64,000 bases of DNA from Alphaproteobacteria bacterium (GCA_018654745.1 JABILA010000088.1:62001-126000), one strand, 5' to 3'. Positions 1 to 9,294 are shown, numbered from the stretch's first letter. Notes: a model not told the origin generated them from the sequence alone. A program made the numbers and translations.

Positions 1-126
1 ACATAATACCTGCCGGAATGTTCAGTCAGTGCCGTGGTTTCGGTAAACAAAATTTCCGAAACAAATACGTGGACATCATAGTCATACTGTTCTTCAAATG
101 ACTCATCAATTAGGATCAAAACCTGA

Positions 127-888
127 ATGGGCTCTGGGAGATCAGGATCAGCTTTGGATATTCGCGGCATTCTGTTCGACAAGGACGGGACACTTGTTGA
201 TTTTGACCGGACCTGGGTCCCGGCCTATCACAAGGCCCTGGACCACATGTGTGAAGGTCAGGCCGATCCTTCATTGAAAACGCGATGCCTGATGGCGTCT
301 GGCTACGATGCTGAAAACAACAGAACGGTTCCAAACTCTCCGCTCGCTGTAGAAGGATCGGATGACGTCGCGGCTATCTGGCTCAAAGTATCAGATCAGG
401 CCGTGACAAAAAGTGCTGTATCAACTTTGGTCGCGATTATGGAAGAAGAAGCCGCTGACTTTCCGGCCCCGCTGTTTGATGTTGCAGCGCTGTTTTCCCG
501 TCTGAGCGACAGGAAACTGTCTGTTGGTATTGCCACCATGGATGCAGAATGGGTTGCCCGTCGATCCATGAAACAATTTGGTGCAGATTCATTTATTCAG
601 TTCTATGCCGGATATGATTCGGGTTACGGTCGCAAGCCGGGACCTGGCATGGTATCGGCGTATTGTGAGCAAACCGGATTCAAGCCATCGCAAATAATGG
701 TTGTCGGCGATAACCTTCACGATTTGCACATGGCAGCCAGCGCACAGGCAGGGCTGGCAATCGGGGTGTGTTCAGGTGTAGCAGATAAAGAAGACCTGGC
801 CGATACGGCAGACCATGTTTTTGACGATGCGACAGGCATTGAAGGCCTGCTGGATCAACTTACAAAAGGGGCCACTGAGCAATCATGA
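127..888 (+). CDS. HAD-family phosphatase (phosphoglycolate phosphatase-like)
   Basis: This is a 253-residue haloacid-dehalogenase-superfamily hydrolase, probably a cytosolic phosphatase acting on a small phosphorylated metabolite. Motif I, DKDGT, is at residues 18-22 (Asp18 nucleophile, Asp20 acid/base). The C-terminal acidic motif GDNLHD is at 194-199, and a Lys in GRKPGPG shortly before it fits motif III. The cap lies between. The size is normal for the phosphoglycolate phosphatase group, but the substrate cannot be read from sequence. The ATG at 127 directly follows an in-frame TGA; AGGA at 112-115 is a rather distant ribosome site. The gene overlaps the next by 4 bases (ATGA), so the two are probably co-translated. 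Confidence 0.85.
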   Translation: MGSGRSGSALDIRGILFDKDGTLVDFDRTWVPAYHKALDHMCEGQADPSLKTRCLMASGYDAENNRTVPNSPLAVEGSDDVAAIWLKVSDQAVTKSAVSTLVAIMEEEAADFPAPLFDVAALFSRLSDRKLSVGIATMDAEWVARRSMKQFGADSFIQFYAGYDSGYGRKPGPGMVSAYCEQTGFKPSQIMVVGDNLHDLHMAASAQAGLAIGVCSGVADKEDLADTADHVFDDATGIEGLLDQLTKGATEQS

Positions 889-1667
889 GTGAGAGTATAA
901 AACAACGCGTTGTTGTGACAGCAGGCGCATCGGGCATTGGCCGCGCTATCGTTGATGCTTTTCTTGAAACCGGTGCGCATGTTCATGTGGCTGACTTCGA
1001 TGCCGTGGCCGTAAATAATCTGCCGGAAAACGCCAATTTATCTTCAAGTGTGTGCGATGCCGCCAATGCTGATGATGTCGTACAAATGTTTGCCAGCGCC
1101 CGGGAGCATCTGGAGTCGATATCAGTTTTGGTAAACTGCGCAGGCATCGCCGGACCAACGGCGGTGCTGGAAGACATTGAACCTGAAGCCTGGCGGCGAT
1201 GCATTGCAGTGAATCTCGACGCATCTTATTTGTGTGCGCAACAGGTTATCCCGGAAATGAAAGCTGCAAATGCCGGTTCAATTATCAATATGTCATCTAC
1301 CGCCGGACTACATGGTTACCCCCTGCGCAGTCCGTATGCCGCAGCCAAATGGGGGCTGATCGGCTTGACCAAATCCCTGGCCATGGAACTTGGTCCCTGG
1401 GGCATACGGGTCAATGCTATTTGCCCGGGCTCAGTCGAAGGCCCAAGAATGGATGCTGTCATCGCCGCAGAAGCAAAGAAACGAGGCAGCGAACATCATG
1501 AAGTCCGCGATACCTATACCCAGGCCGTAAGCATGCGTACATTTGTATCAGCAGAAGATATTGCCAACATGGCGATGTTCCTGTGTTCCCCCGGCGGCGC
1601 ACGTGTATCGGGCCAGGCAATCCCTGTGGATGGTCATACCGAATTCGTTGGAACGATGGAGACCTGA
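885..1667 (+). CDS. SDR-family NAD(P)-dependent dehydrogenase
   Basis: A 260-residue classical short-chain dehydrogenase. The nucleotide-binding turn reads TAGASGIG (residues 12-19), where the first Gly of the usual TGxxxGxG is Ala. The NAG-like segment appears as NCAG near residue 85, and the catalytic YxxxK is YAAAK near residue 150, preceded by the Ser of MSST. It should oxidise or reduce a secondary alcohol or ketone in the cytosol. It overlaps the HAD gene by 4 bases and is followed after 13 bases by a gamma-butyrobetaine-hydroxylase-like gene. A role in hydroxylated quaternary amine (carnitine-type) metabolism is therefore possible, but this rests on context only. Confidence 0.88.
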   Translation: MSESIKQRVVVTAGASGIGRAIVDAFLETGAHVHVADFDAVAVNNLPENANLSSSVCDAANADDVVQMFASAREHLESISVLVNCAGIAGPTAVLEDIEPEAWRRCIAVNLDASYLCAQQVIPEMKAANAGSIINMSSTAGLHGYPLRSPYAAAKWGLIGLTKSLAMELGPWGIRVNAICPGSVEGPRMDAVIAAEAKKRGSEHHEVRDTYTQAVSMRTFVSAEDIANMAMFLCSPGGARVSGQAIPVDGHTEFVGTMET

Positions 1668-1680
1668 TCCGGAAACTGTC

Positions 1681-2796
1681 ATGCAAATCAGCAAGGCCAT
1701 ATTAATAGACAAATCGATTGTACTGCGCTGGACTGACGGCGCTGAGACCGTCTATCCCTGCCTCTGGTTGCGCGACAATGATCCAGGCGCCTTTCATCCG
1801 GATACCCGCGAGCGAATTTTTGATCTGTTGAGTGTCGACAGCACGATAACGCCTCAGGGTATTTCAGTTGATGGCGAGGGGCAGAGCCTGATGTTGCAAT
1901 GGCCTGATATCGAGCAACAAAGTGTGTACCCTGCCCTTTGGCTCAAGGAACACAGGCCGGGCCTGATGCTGAAAGATGCCAGTTTGGTCGAACCTGTCCT
2001 CTGGACAGCATGGTCGGAGACAGATATTCCCCGTCACAGCGCCAGCGAAATATTGACGGACCCGGCATCCATGCAGGGCTTTTTGCTCAATACACTCAGA
2101 TACGGCATCACGATCGTTCAGGGCCTGGAACAGTCAGATGCGGCCGGTTTGGATATCGGTGCCAGGATCGGACCTATGCGAAATTCAAACTTCGGATCGG
2201 TGTTTGATGTTATCAGTAAGCCCGATCCCAATAATCTGGCCTATACATCCGGGCACCTGCCCTTGCATACAGATTTGCCAAATCAGGAAACACCACCCGC
2301 CTTCCAGTTTCTGCATTGTATTGCCAACGACGCCGAGGGCGGTGAATCCCTTTATTGTGATGGCTTTCACATTGCCGCAGAGTTACGACAGCACAAACCA
2401 AAAACATTCGAATTATTGTCGAAAATTCCCATTCCCTTCCGGTTTCAGGATGACGACACAGACATTCGTTGCCACCGTCCCGTGATCGCCCTGGGTGAAA
2501 ACGGTTCTGTCTCCATGGTCGCGTGGAACGCCCACCTGGCAGGAGAGTTTGATATGGATGAGAGGATCGTTGACGAGTATTACGAGGCCTACCGCACATT
2601 TATGGCAATGCTACGTGACCCATCGCAAGTCGTTTCCGTTAAACTGAAAGCGGGCGAAATGGTCGTCTTTGACAATCGCCGCGTCCTGCATGGGCGGTCG
2701 CAATTTTTTCCGAATACCGGCAATCGGCACCTCAAAGGTTATTATGTCGACCGCGTCGATATGGAAAGCAGGATCAGACTTCTTTCGAACCAATGA
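1681..2796 (+). CDS. gamma-butyrobetaine hydroxylase-like Fe(II)/2-oxoglutarate dioxygenase
   Basis: A 371-residue protein with the two-domain layout of gamma-butyrobetaine dioxygenase. The N-terminal DUF971-type domain (about 5-90) has the repeated WLRD / LWLKEH pattern, and a TauD/TfdA-type double-stranded beta-helix follows (about 110-360). The iron ligands are visible as His196-x-Asp198 (HTDLP) and His337 (LHGRSQF), with a downstream Arg for 2-oxoglutarate. Family members hydroxylate gamma-butyrobetaine to L-carnitine or act on related trimethylammonium substrates. I chose ATG 1681 over the longer open frame from 1543 because the latter lies inside the SDR gene and GGAA sits 6 bases before 1681. 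It faces the MttB-like gene convergently. The exact substrate is not known. Confidence 0.85.
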   Translation: MQISKAILIDKSIVLRWTDGAETVYPCLWLRDNDPGAFHPDTRERIFDLLSVDSTITPQGISVDGEGQSLMLQWPDIEQQSVYPALWLKEHRPGLMLKDASLVEPVLWTAWSETDIPRHSASEILTDPASMQGFLLNTLRYGITIVQGLEQSDAAGLDIGARIGPMRNSNFGSVFDVISKPDPNNLAYTSGHLPLHTDLPNQETPPAFQFLHCIANDAEGGESLYCDGFHIAAELRQHKPKTFELLSKIPIPFRFQDDDTDIRCHRPVIALGENGSVSMVAWNAHLAGEFDMDERIVDEYYEAYRTFMAMLRDPSQVVSVKLKAGEMVVFDNRRVLHGRSQFFPNTGNRHLKGYYVDRVDMESRIRLLSNQ

Positions 2797-2819
2797 AATG
2801 TCGATTTGGTATCTGGCCA

Positions 2820-4358
2820 TCAAATATTTGAATCTGGTTCGGCTTCCTTGCGCTGTGTCATAAAGGCTTGCAAGGCTTCGTCGATGCCTGGATCAATTGG
2901 TGGCGCTTCATAACTCACCAGCTTTTCCTTGTAAATTTTGTGGGCGCGCGTGCAGGCATCTTCCCGCCCGTCAGCATCCCATTGTTCATAGGAATTATTG
3001 TCAGCCGTCGCATAACGATAAAAGGCACTTTCGAAATTTGCCTGGGTATGGGCAGATCCCAAATGGTGAGACCCCGGCTCTGTTTCCCGAATGGCATCCA
3101 TGGCCTGGCCATTTTCCGTAAGATCAATTCCCTTTGCCAGAACAGCCATACCGCCAAGCTGATCGGCATCCAGAATAAACTTCTCGAACCCGGCGGACAG
3201 ACCACCTTCCAGCCAGCCCGCTGCGTGCAGGGAGAAATTTACACCCGCCTGCAAGGTCGGCAGCAATGTATTGGTGCTTTCATACGCAGCCTGGGCATCG
3301 GCAACTTTTGACGCGGTGAGAGATCCGCCTGAACGAAAAGGAACACCCAGACGTCGGGCCAGCTGAGCCGCAGCCGTCAGGATCATCGTGCCTTCCGGCG
3401 TACCAAATGTCGGCGCGCCGGATTGCATGGAAATCGAACTGACGAATGTGCCGAAGACAACCGGCGACCCAGGTCTGACCAACTGAGTGAAGGCCATGCC
3501 CGCCATGGCTTCAGCCAGCAGCTGGGCCAGGGTTCCGGCCGCTGTAACCGGGCTCATGGCACCGGCGAGGATAAACGGTGATATGATGCTTGCCTGATTG
3601 GCAGCTGCATAAACTTCTGCGGCACCAAGCATGGTTGCATCAAAGACCAGCGGTGCATTTGAATTGATCAGATTGATGACAACACAGTTCTGATCGACGA
3701 ATTCCTTGCCAAACAATATCCCCGACATCTCAACCGTGTCGGCTGCACGTTCCGGTGCAGTGACCGAGCCCATGAAGGCTTTGTCGGACCAGCGCATGTG
3801 GCTGTACACCATATCGAGATGGCGTTTGTTCACCGGCAGATCAACAGGTTCGCACACAGTGCCGCCTGAATGATGGATGTTGGGCTCAAGATAAGCCAGC
3901 TTCACAAAATCGCGGAAATCCTCAATGGTTCCGTAACGTCTGCCACGCTCCATGTCTGTAACAAAAGGCGCGCCGTATACGGGAGCAAACACGGTGTTGT
4001 TACCCCCGATGACAACACTACGCGCAGGATTTCTCGCATGCTGGGTAAATTCACGTGGAGCCGTTTTCAATATCTTGTGTGCAAGACCCCTGGGAATGCG
4101 CACCCGTTCGCCGTCAACATCGGCACCGGCTTCTTTCCATAATTCAAGCGCCCTCGCATGACCTCGAAAATCAATGCCGGTCTCCTCCAGAATTGTGTCG
4201 GCATTAGCCTCAATCAGCTGCAAACCTTCTTCATCCAGAATTTGTGTGCAGGGAATGTTGCGCTTGATGTAGGGCGAAACCGCTACAGGCGTGGAAGCTC
4301 GTTGTGCCTTGCGGGCTTCGCGGCCCCGGCGGCCACCACGAGCAGGTTTATCCGACAT
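2820..4358 (-). CDS. trimethylamine methyltransferase (MttB) family protein, non-pyrrolysine
   Basis: A 512-residue member of the MttB superfamily, which transfers a methyl group from a methylated amine to a corrinoid protein. Archaeal MttB carries pyrrolysine at an in-frame UAG; this gene runs through without any stop, so it belongs to the Pyl-free branch that includes glycine betaine (MtgB), proline betaine and carnitine methyltransferases. Start: ATG 4358 has GGAG 8 bases upstream; the longer frame to 4391 has no such support. The N-terminus (residues 2-22) is rich in Arg, Lys and Gly (ARGGRRGREARK). It is transcribed away from the flavoprotein gene at 4549, with a 190-base shared promoter region. 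The corrinoid partner is probably the product of 7119-7859. Confidence 0.88.
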   Translation of the reverse strand: MSDKPARGGRRGREARKAQRASTPVAVSPYIKRNIPCTQILDEEGLQLIEANADTILEETGIDFRGHARALELWKEAGADVDGERVRIPRGLAHKILKTAPREFTQHARNPARSVVIGGNNTVFAPVYGAPFVTDMERGRRYGTIEDFRDFVKLAYLEPNIHHSGGTVCEPVDLPVNKRHLDMVYSHMRWSDKAFMGSVTAPERAADTVEMSGILFGKEFVDQNCVVINLINSNAPLVFDATMLGAAEVYAAANQASIISPFILAGAMSPVTAAGTLAQLLAEAMAGMAFTQLVRPGSPVVFGTFVSSISMQSGAPTFGTPEGTMILTAAAQLARRLGVPFRSGGSLTASKVADAQAAYESTNTLLPTLQAGVNFSLHAAGWLEGGLSAGFEKFILDADQLGGMAVLAKGIDLTENGQAMDAIRETEPGSHHLGSAHTQANFESAFYRYATADNNSYEQWDADGREDACTRAHKIYKEKLVSYEAPPIDPGIDEALQAFMTQRKEAEPDSNI

Positions 4359-4548
4359 GAAAGTACTCCGTATTGCGTATGGCCGGATCATGTCGCTCTG
4401 TTTAATGCAGGTCTAACGCAGGTACGCCGTTCATTGCTCTGCAGGCGTCTTTTACGGACGCAATGACGTCGCAATGTGGACAGAAATAACCTGTACCTTC
4501 ATTCAATTATGACGACAATCAAGCACGATCAAACCAGGGAACAGAGAA

Positions 4549-6984
4549 ATGAAGTCACAGGCACGCGTGGTTGTTATCGGAGGCGGCGTTGTCGGCGTCA
4601 GCACACTTTACCATCTGGCCAAAAAAGGCTGGTCGGACTGTGTTCTGATTGAACGCAAGGAACTTACATCCGGGTCAACCTGGCATGCCGCAGGATTGCT
4701 GCCCCTGTTCAACATGAGCTATTCAGTTGGACAACTGCATAAATATTCGGTCGAACTCTATCAATCTCTGGAAGCTGAAACCGGCCTGAATGTCGGATTG
4801 CGCCAGGTGGGAAATATCCGCCTTGCCACCAATCAGGATCGCATGGACGAATATCGCCAATATGCCAGTACCGGCCGCACCCTTGGTGTAGATGTGAAAT
4901 TCTTGACCCCGGATGAAATTCAGGAATTGTGGCCCCTGTGTCGCACTGATGGCCTGATTGGTGGCATTGTGCATCCAGACGATGGTTACGTTCAGCCGGC
5001 AGACCTGACCCAGGCAATGGCCCGTGGTGCCCGCGATATGGGCGCAGAAATCAATCGTTTCACCACCGTGTTGGGGATTGAACAACAGCCAAATGGTGAG
5101 TGGCTGGTTCGTACCGATAAAGGTGACATTACTTGTGAACATGTGGTCTCGGCCACGGGCAGCTTCGCGCGCCAGACCGGTGCTATGGTTGGCCTGGACA
5201 TCCCGGTCATTCCGGTTCAGCACCAGTTCATTGTCACGGAACCCCACCCGGAAATCCAGGCTCGTCATGAGCAGGGCCTGCCCGAGATGGGAGTTTTGCG
5301 CGAATCGGATGGCTCGTGGTACATGCGCGAAGAGGCTGGAGGTTTGTTGCTTGGCCCCTACGAAGTTGGTGCGCCTGCCTGTTACGTAGACGGCCCTTCC
5401 GCCGATAGTGAATACGAACTGTTTCAGGAAGACATCGAGCGTCTGGAGCCCCACATTGAAAGCGCCATAAATCGCGTGCCAATATTTGGCGAAGTTGGCG
5501 TCAAGGAAGTCTACAACGGTGCAATTGCCTACACGCCCGATGGCAACCCCATTGTCGGCCCCGCCTGGGGCGCAAAAAACTTTTGGCTCAATGAAGGCCA
5601 CAGCTTTGGTATCACCGCTGCTGGAGGTGCTGGCTGGCAACTGGCAGAGTGGATTGTCGAGGGCGTGCCGACCGTAGACATGATGGGGGTTGACCCTCGA
5701 CGGTACGGCGACTACGCATCAAAATCCTATCTTCAAGCCAAAAATGAAGAAGCCTATGCCAACGTTTTTGTCGTTCATTATCCGGATGAAGAACGCCCTG
5801 CTGGCCGTCCTTTGCGGACAGCACCCTGTTATGAGCGCCTGAAAGACCTGGGTGCCGTATTTGGCCAGAAGTTTGGCTGGGAACGCGCCAACTGGTTTGC
5901 CCCGGAAGGCACACCACAGGAAGACCACTGGTCTTTCCGCCGGTCAAAGTGGTTTGAACCAGTAGGTGCGGAATGCCGCAACGTGGCTGAAAATGTAGGC
6001 CTGCTGGATATGTCTGCGTTTGCGAAATGTCGTATTTCCGGCCCCGGTGCATTTGCCTACCTGGATAATCTTGTGGCCAACAAACTTCCGAAGAAATTTG
6101 GTCGTATCGGCCTGTGTCACGCCCTGACGAACAAAGGCGGCGTGATGTCCGAGTTCACGATCATGCGCGAATCGGAAAATTCCTACTATCTGGTTTCCGC
6201 CGGTGCCCTGCAAAGACTGGATCATGATGTTCTGGGCAAGGCCCTGCCAACGGACGGCAGTGTGCAATTTGAAAACCTGACAAACAGCATGGGTGTGTTT
6301 GCGCTGGCGGGCCCTAAAACGCGCGAGTTGCTGCAGCGCGTATCCCAGGCCGACTATTCCAATGCAGCCTTCCCCTGGCTTACGGGCCAGGACGTCGTTG
6401 TCGGGCATGCCCCGACCATGGCCTTGCGGGTGAACTTTGTTGGCGAGCAAGGGTGGGAACTGCATCATCCGATTGAATATCAAAACCATATATTTGATGC
6501 ATTGATGGCTGCTGGCGAAGACCTGGGCCTGAAGCCATTTGGCATTCGCGCCATGGATAGCCTTCGGATCGAAAAATCCTATCGTATGGTTGGTACTGAG
6601 ATGTCCATTGAATATGCAGCGTGGGAATCCGGTCTTGATCGTTTTATCCATCCCGACAAGGGAGATTTCATTGGTCGCGATGCACTTTTGGCCTGGCGCG
6701 AAAAGGGATTTTCAAATGCTTTTGTCACGCTGGAAGTTCACGATGTCACCGATGCCGACGCCCTTGGCAATAACTCGATTTACCTGAAGGGTGAAGTCGT
6801 GGGTCGGGCGACCGGCGGAAATTATGGATGGCGATTGGGCAAATCCATCGCCCTGGCCATGGTTCGTCCAGACCTGAAAGAACCAGGGACCGAACTGGAA
6901 ATGGATATTTTGGGTACAACCCACCGTGTCACGGTAGTCGAGGAGAGTCCTTTCGACCCGGCCAACGAGCGCATTCGCGCCTGA
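4549..6984 (+). CDS. FAD-dependent oxidoreductase with GcvT domain (dimethylglycine/sarcosine dehydrogenase type)
   Basis: An 811-residue fusion typical of dimethylglycine and sarcosine dehydrogenases. The N-terminal DAO domain opens with the dinucleotide motif VIGGGVVGVSTLYHL (about residues 9-23) and has the SGSTWHAAG segment that covalently binds FAD through His in this family. The C-terminal half (from about residue 440) is the folate-binding GcvT/aminomethyltransferase part, ending in the GcvT C-terminal barrel. Such enzymes oxidatively demethylate N-methyl amino acids and pass formaldehyde to THF. Downstream of an MttB-like methyltransferase, it would fit dimethylglycine to sarcosine. 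GGGA upstream of the ATG supports the start. It could equally be a sarcosine or other N-methyl amine dehydrogenase. Confidence 0.88.
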   Translation: MKSQARVVVIGGGVVGVSTLYHLAKKGWSDCVLIERKELTSGSTWHAAGLLPLFNMSYSVGQLHKYSVELYQSLEAETGLNVGLRQVGNIRLATNQDRMDEYRQYASTGRTLGVDVKFLTPDEIQELWPLCRTDGLIGGIVHPDDGYVQPADLTQAMARGARDMGAEINRFTTVLGIEQQPNGEWLVRTDKGDITCEHVVSATGSFARQTGAMVGLDIPVIPVQHQFIVTEPHPEIQARHEQGLPEMGVLRESDGSWYMREEAGGLLLGPYEVGAPACYVDGPSADSEYELFQEDIERLEPHIESAINRVPIFGEVGVKEVYNGAIAYTPDGNPIVGPAWGAKNFWLNEGHSFGITAAGGAGWQLAEWIVEGVPTVDMMGVDPRRYGDYASKSYLQAKNEEAYANVFVVHYPDEERPAGRPLRTAPCYERLKDLGAVFGQKFGWERANWFAPEGTPQEDHWSFRRSKWFEPVGAECRNVAENVGLLDMSAFAKCRISGPGAFAYLDNLVANKLPKKFGRIGLCHALTNKGGVMSEFTIMRESENSYYLVSAGALQRLDHDVLGKALPTDGSVQFENLTNSMGVFALAGPKTRELLQRVSQADYSNAAFPWLTGQDVVVGHAPTMALRVNFVGEQGWELHHPIEYQNHIFDALMAAGEDLGLKPFGIRAMDSLRIEKSYRMVGTEMSIEYAAWESGLDRFIHPDKGDFIGRDALLAWREKGFSNAFVTLEVHDVTDADALGNNSIYLKGEVVGRATGGNYGWRLGKSIALAMVRPDLKEPGTELEMDILGTTHRVTVVEESPFDPANERIRA

Positions 6985-7118
6985 TAATCACGGGAAAATA
7001 CGCCATATCAGGCTAAACATGTCGCCTTTCAGAAAGTGTATGTCCTGGTTGGGACAGTGAAACCACACGGCTGAATTAGCTTGATCAAATAGTTGCCTCT
7101 TTTTGTGGAGCCTTTGTC

Positions 7119-7859
7119 ATGACAAATGACGTCATCGGTGAAGTTGGATTTGAAGACGAAATTGACCTTTCGGCGCTGGATAATACCGAGTTGGTCAGAC
7201 AGATGCACGACGACCTTTACGATGGTCTGGAAGAAGAGATCGTCGAAGGTACGCAAATCTTGCTGGATCGCGGTTGGGAGCCCTACAAGGTTCTGACCGA
7301 AGCCCTGGTTGAAGGCATGCGTATTGTCGGCATTGATTTTCGTGACGGCATTCTGTTTGTGCCGGAAGTTCTGATGTGCGCACGTTCCATGAAAGCCGGC
7401 ATGGCCATCCTGAAACCCTTGCTTGCCGAGAGTGGTGCGCCGCAAATGGGCAAGATGGTCATCGGTACGGTCAAGGGTGATATCCACGATATCGGCAAAA
7501 ACCTGGTCGCCATGATGATGGAAGGTGCCGGTTTTGAAGTCATTGATATTGGCATCAACAATCCTGTTGAGGATTATCTGGCGGCGTTGGAAGAACATAA
7601 ACCCGACATCCTTGGCATGTCGGCTCTGCTGACCACAACCATGCCTTATATGAAAGTCGTGATTGATACCCTGAAGGAAAAAGGTATTCGCAACGACTAT
7701 ATCGTGTTGGTTGGCGGTGCGCCTTTGAATGAAGAGTTTTCCGACGCCATTGGCGCAGATGCCTATTGCCGGGATGCAGCGGTGTCCGTTGAAATCGCAA
7801 AATCGTTCATGGCCAGACGCCAGGGTTCTGTTGACGCCAACATGGCCGTTGCCGTCTGA
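7119..7859 (+). CDS. corrinoid (B12-binding) methyl carrier protein
   Basis: A 246-residue corrinoid protein of the MtbC/MtmC/MetH-module type. An N-terminal helical cap (about 25-105) is followed by a Rossmann-like B12 domain (about 110-230) with the base-off/His-on motif GDIHDIGKNL; the lower axial ligand is His123. In the family it takes a methyl group from an MttB-type enzyme and passes it to methyl-THF:corrinoid methyltransferase. The first 45 residues are strikingly acidic (about 15 Asp/Glu, one Arg), opposite in charge to the Arg-rich tails of three partner proteins encoded nearby. GGAG lies 8 bases before the ATG. The stop overlaps the next start (TGATG), so translation is probably coupled. 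Confidence 0.92.
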   Translation: MTNDVIGEVGFEDEIDLSALDNTELVRQMHDDLYDGLEEEIVEGTQILLDRGWEPYKVLTEALVEGMRIVGIDFRDGILFVPEVLMCARSMKAGMAILKPLLAESGAPQMGKMVIGTVKGDIHDIGKNLVAMMMEGAGFEVIDIGINNPVEDYLAALEEHKPDILGMSALLTTTMPYMKVVIDTLKEKGIRNDYIVLVGGAPLNEEFSDAIGADAYCRDAAVSVEIAKSFMARRQGSVDANMAVAV

Positions 7860-8440
7860 TGAGCACCCTGGTCGTCGCCTGTGGTGCGCTGGCCCGTGAA
7901 GTTACCGGATTAACATCGGCCCATGGTTGGGATCATCTGCGCATTACCTGTTTGCCAGCCGGATTGCACAATCACCCGGACAAGATACCGGCTGCCTTGC
8001 GCAAAAAAATTATTGCGGAACGTTTGCCGGATGAGCAGGTTCTGGTGATGTATGGCGATTGCGGTACAGGCGGTGAAATTGACAAAGTCCTGGCCGAATT
8101 TGGGGCAACACGTATCCCCGGTGCTCATTGTTATGCCTTTTATGCAGGCGAGACCGATTTTGATGCCTTGATGGTGGAAGAGCCTGGCAGCTTTTTTCTC
8201 ACCGATTATCTGGTTCGGCAATTCGACACGCTGATTATCAAGGGCCTCGGACTGGATCGCTTTCCGCAATTAATGTCCGAATATTTTGGCAATTACCGTC
8301 GCCTTGTCTATCTGGCCCAAACAGACGATCCGGAGCTGGACGAACAGGCAAAGGTCGCAGCCAAACGGCTGGGCCTGGATTACGAAAAACGACGTACGGG
8401 CCTGGGCGATCTAGCTGACTTCATGGTCCGGGCGGCTTGA
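7859..8440 (+). CDS. DUF1638 family protein
   Basis: A 193-residue protein that I place in the DUF1638 family from its N-terminal ACGAL, the CLPAGLHNHP segment and the GDCGTGG and HCY motifs. The four conserved Cys plus His residues suggest metal or Fe-S binding, but no activity is established for the family as far as I know. DUF1638 genes often sit beside corrinoid methyl-transfer genes, and here the start overlaps the stop of the corrinoid-protein gene by one base (TGATG). It may help load, protect or repair the corrinoid carrier; this is inference from position only. Confidence 0.8.
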   Translation: MSTLVVACGALAREVTGLTSAHGWDHLRITCLPAGLHNHPDKIPAALRKKIIAERLPDEQVLVMYGDCGTGGEIDKVLAEFGATRIPGAHCYAFYAGETDFDALMVEEPGSFFLTDYLVRQFDTLIIKGLGLDRFPQLMSEYFGNYRRLVYLAQTDDPELDEQAKVAAKRLGLDYEKRRTGLGDLADFMVRAA

Positions 8441-8465
8441 CGACGGAATTCAGGGGATCGCGCAT

Positions 8466-8768
8466 ATGGCCAGTTTGACAGTCGTATACTGGCGGGATAT
8501 CCCGGCCCAGGTCATCGCAAAACAAGGCAGAAAGTCTGCCAAAAAAATGCTTTCTGATCGTTTTCAGGAAGCCATTGATCGTGCCGCCATGCGATCAGGT
8601 GCTGCCGGTACAGACGACTATCTGGAAGACTGGCGGCGAGGCGACCCGACGATGGTTGACGGTGACCTGGATCAGGCTGCCAGGGATTTAAGCCAACAGA
8701 TCGAACAACAATGGTCTGACGATGCACTGGCAACCCTGGTTGCTGCTGATGGTCGCAAGGAAGCCTGA
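8466..8768 (+). CDS. small PF13769-type protein ('virulence factor' family name)
   Basis: A 100-residue protein starting MASLTVVYWRDIPAQV, with a central segment on a conserved DDYLEDWRRGD theme. It resembles the family labelled 'virulence factor' (PF13769) that in marine Alphaproteobacteria lies next to methylene-THF reductase genes. The name is historical and says nothing about pathogenicity here. There is no signal peptide and no membrane segment; it is acidic at the C-terminus. It lies between DUF1638 and the Cys-rich MTHFR module, with one base to the latter, so it is part of the operon. The function is unknown; an accessory role for the split MetF is the simplest guess. Confidence 0.7.
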   Translation: MASLTVVYWRDIPAQVIAKQGRKSAKKMLSDRFQEAIDRAAMRSGAAGTDDYLEDWRRGDPTMVDGDLDQAARDLSQQIEQQWSDDALATLVAADGRKEA

Positions 8769-8769
8769 C

Positions 8770-9294
8770 ATGTCGGGCACTTCCGCTTATGAGCCAGCAG
8801 GAACCGGCCATGTACGTCGGGCCCGATCTGCCTTCACCATCCGTTTGTGGGCCGTCCGCCACGCACGTTTTCTGGAATTCATCTATGACGCATTTGCCAG
8901 TGTGCTGTTGACGTTGCATCCCTTGTGGAAGGCCATTGGCTATCATCGCGTTGAAAAGCCGGTTGTCGTCATCGAAAGTATGGTGAAATCATTTCTCTTT
9001 GATTGTCGTATGTGCGGCCAGTGTGCGCTGGGTGACAGCGGCATGTCCTGCCCCATGAATTGCCCCAAGGGCATTCGCAACGGTCCATGTGGTGGTGTTC
9101 GCGCTGATGGCAATTGTGAGGTCGAAGCAGATATGCCTTGCGTCTGGGTAGAGGCCTGGTCGGGCAGTCAGCAAATGAAAAAGAAAGACAATATTCTTAA
9201 CCTGCAAACGGCCATCGATCATAGCTTGCGAGGATCGTCGTCGTGGCTGCGTGCCACTGCAGACAAAGCCCGCGCACAAGAAGATTCGTCATGA
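8770..9294 (+). CDS. Cys-rich methylenetetrahydrofolate reductase C-terminal-type module
   Basis: A 174-residue protein matching the MTHFR_C (PF12225) type found as a separate partner of MetF. The middle carries a dense Cys cluster (CRMCGQCAL, then CPMNCPKG, GPCGG and NCEV), suggesting Fe-S or zinc binding. The N-terminal third is basic with a short hydrophobic stretch. In acetogens a related Cys-rich partner supplies electrons to, or takes them from, MetF; here it would couple methyl-THF oxidation to a carrier other than plain NAD(P)H. ATG 8770 is preferred over the longer frame from 8722, which overlaps the upstream gene. It overlaps metF by 4 bases (ATGA). Confidence 0.8.
   Translation: MSGTSAYEPAGTGHVRRARSAFTIRLWAVRHARFLEFIYDAFASVLLTLHPLWKAIGYHRVEKPVVVIESMVKSFLFDCRMCGQCALGDSGMSCPMNCPKGIRNGPCGGVRADGNCEVEADMPCVWVEAWSGSQQMKKKDNILNLQTAIDHSLRGSSSWLRATADKARAQEDSS

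Noticed and set aside
1-126. End of an upstream gene at the left edge
   Set aside because: No frame with recognisable coding content reaches the edge; probably promoter sequence for the HAD gene.
2820-4358. Pyrrolysine-type MttB
   Set aside because: No in-frame stop codon interrupts the gene, and nothing resembling pylT or pylS is in the window, so it is a Pyl-free family member.
4723-5640. 305-codon minus-strand open frame
   Set aside because: It lies fully antisense to the flavoprotein gene and has no family features; a shadow of codon bias.
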